Part shown: piece after piece, positions 13,465 through 13,778 of the stretch | Numbering within the stretch: the stretch's first letter is position 1 | Layout of the letters: every line of letters begins with the position of its first letter | Origin: UMGS1502 sp045545435 | GTDB taxonomy: Bacteria > Actinomycetota > Coriobacteriia > Coriobacteriales > Eggerthellaceae | DNA length: 13,778 nucleotides | NCBI GenBank assembly: GCA_045545435.1 | Contig: JAZQAV010000047.1 | Span: forward strand, 1 to 13,778 | Reading direction: 5' to 3' | Translations under genes and position numbers: made by a program | The notes under the pieces: model-generated | Told to the model about the DNA's origin: nothing | Database searches by the model: none | What the model saw: the letters and a program-made list of their open reading frames with translations, nothing else

Positions 13465-13778
13465 ATGGATTTTGAAAACGAAATTGTTCTGGTTACGGGG
13501 GCCGCTGGCTTCATCGGGTCGTTCTTGAGCGAAAGCCTGCTTGAAGCAGGGGCAACCGTGGTAGGGGTTGATAATCTTAACGATTATTACGATGTGGGGC
13601 TTAAGCAGCGCCGCTTGGACAAGGTTAAAGCGTGCGAAGGCGCGCAGCGTTTCCGCTTTGAGTGTGTTGACATTTCGGATGCCGAAGCGCTCGCGGATGC
13701 TTTTGCGCGGTATGCGCCCACGCGCGTGGTAAACCTTGCCGCGCAGGCGGGCGTGCGCTATTCGCTTAAGAATCCCCG
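13465..13778 (+). CDS. NAD-dependent sugar-nucleotide epimerase, UDP-glucuronate 4-epimerase-like (C-terminus beyond the right edge)
   Basis: The first 104 residues of a short-chain dehydrogenase-type epimerase are present. The NAD-binding glycine motif is GAAGFIGS (12-19), and VDNLNDYYD (38-46 region) followed by LKQRRL is characteristic of the UDP-glucuronate 4-epimerase branch. NLAAQAGVRYSLKNP near 90-104 is the conserved strand before the catalytic Ser-Tyr-Lys part, which lies outside the window. If the branch is right, the product is UDP-galacturonate, and the polymer would contain an acidic sugar. UDP-glucose or UDP-N-acetyl sugar epimerases remain possible. The ATG at 13465 gives the normal family N-terminus; the ribosome site is weak (GGA about 11 nt upstream). 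Confidence 0.88.
   Translation, partial: MDFENEIVLVTGAAGFIGSFLSESLLEAGATVVGVDNLNDYYDVGLKQRRLDKVKACEGAQRFRFECVDISDAEALADAFARYAPTRVVNLAAQAGVRYSLKNP

Overview
The window is a chromosomal segment from a bacterium with roughly half G+C, GTG and TTG starts alongside ATG, and strong Shine-Dalgarno sites. It holds two linked blocks: an amino-sugar metabolism block and a surface-polysaccharide biosynthesis and export block. The style of the proteins suggests an anaerobic Gram-positive lineage. My best guess is Actinomycetota, class Coriobacteriia, but that is an impression and no marker gene here proves it.

Layout. At the left edge, on the minus strand, a membrane protein of unrecognised family runs out of the window (1-677). 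It overlaps the end of a GT2 glycosyltransferase with a coiled-coil tail (664-1965). A divergent promoter region follows (1966-2253). Then, on the plus strand, come glmM (2254-3594), a strong terminator, nagB (3844-4569), a long perfect hairpin, and a stand-alone left-handed beta-helix acyltransferase resembling the C-terminal half of GlmU (4656-5324), followed by another terminator. These three proteins handle GlcN-6-P, GlcN-1-P and probably GlcNAc-1-P, and so could feed UDP-GlcNAc-type precursors.

The polysaccharide block starts at a clear TATAAT box. It contains a Wzm-type ABC permease (5471-6412) overlapping its Wzt-type ATPase (6402-7265), an inverted GT4 glycosyltransferase (7332-8684, minus), a Wzy-like polymerase or ligase with an arginine-rich repeat tail (8969-10456), an undecaprenyl-phosphate sugar phosphotransferase (10587-11288), a second GT4 (11298-12554), a GT2 (12551-13315), and a sugar-nucleotide epimerase cut by the right edge (13465 onward). 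The last genes form a tight plus-strand operon. The priming transferase would load the first sugar on undecaprenyl phosphate, the GT4 and GT2 enzymes extend the chain, and export or polymerisation would use the ABC exporter and/or the Wzy-like protein.

Most notable points: a hydrophobic reading frame that starts over the stop of wzt and runs into the antisense of the inverted GT4 gene, looking like the 5' stump of a displaced membrane gene; 13-residue Arg/Ser/Ala repeats at the C-terminus of the Wzy-like protein; a NagB with Lys where the family has a catalytic Glu; a 23-bp dyad in the divergent GT4/wzy promoter region; and ABC-type and Wzy-type machinery side by side. I found no RNA genes, CRISPR arrays or insertion sequences.
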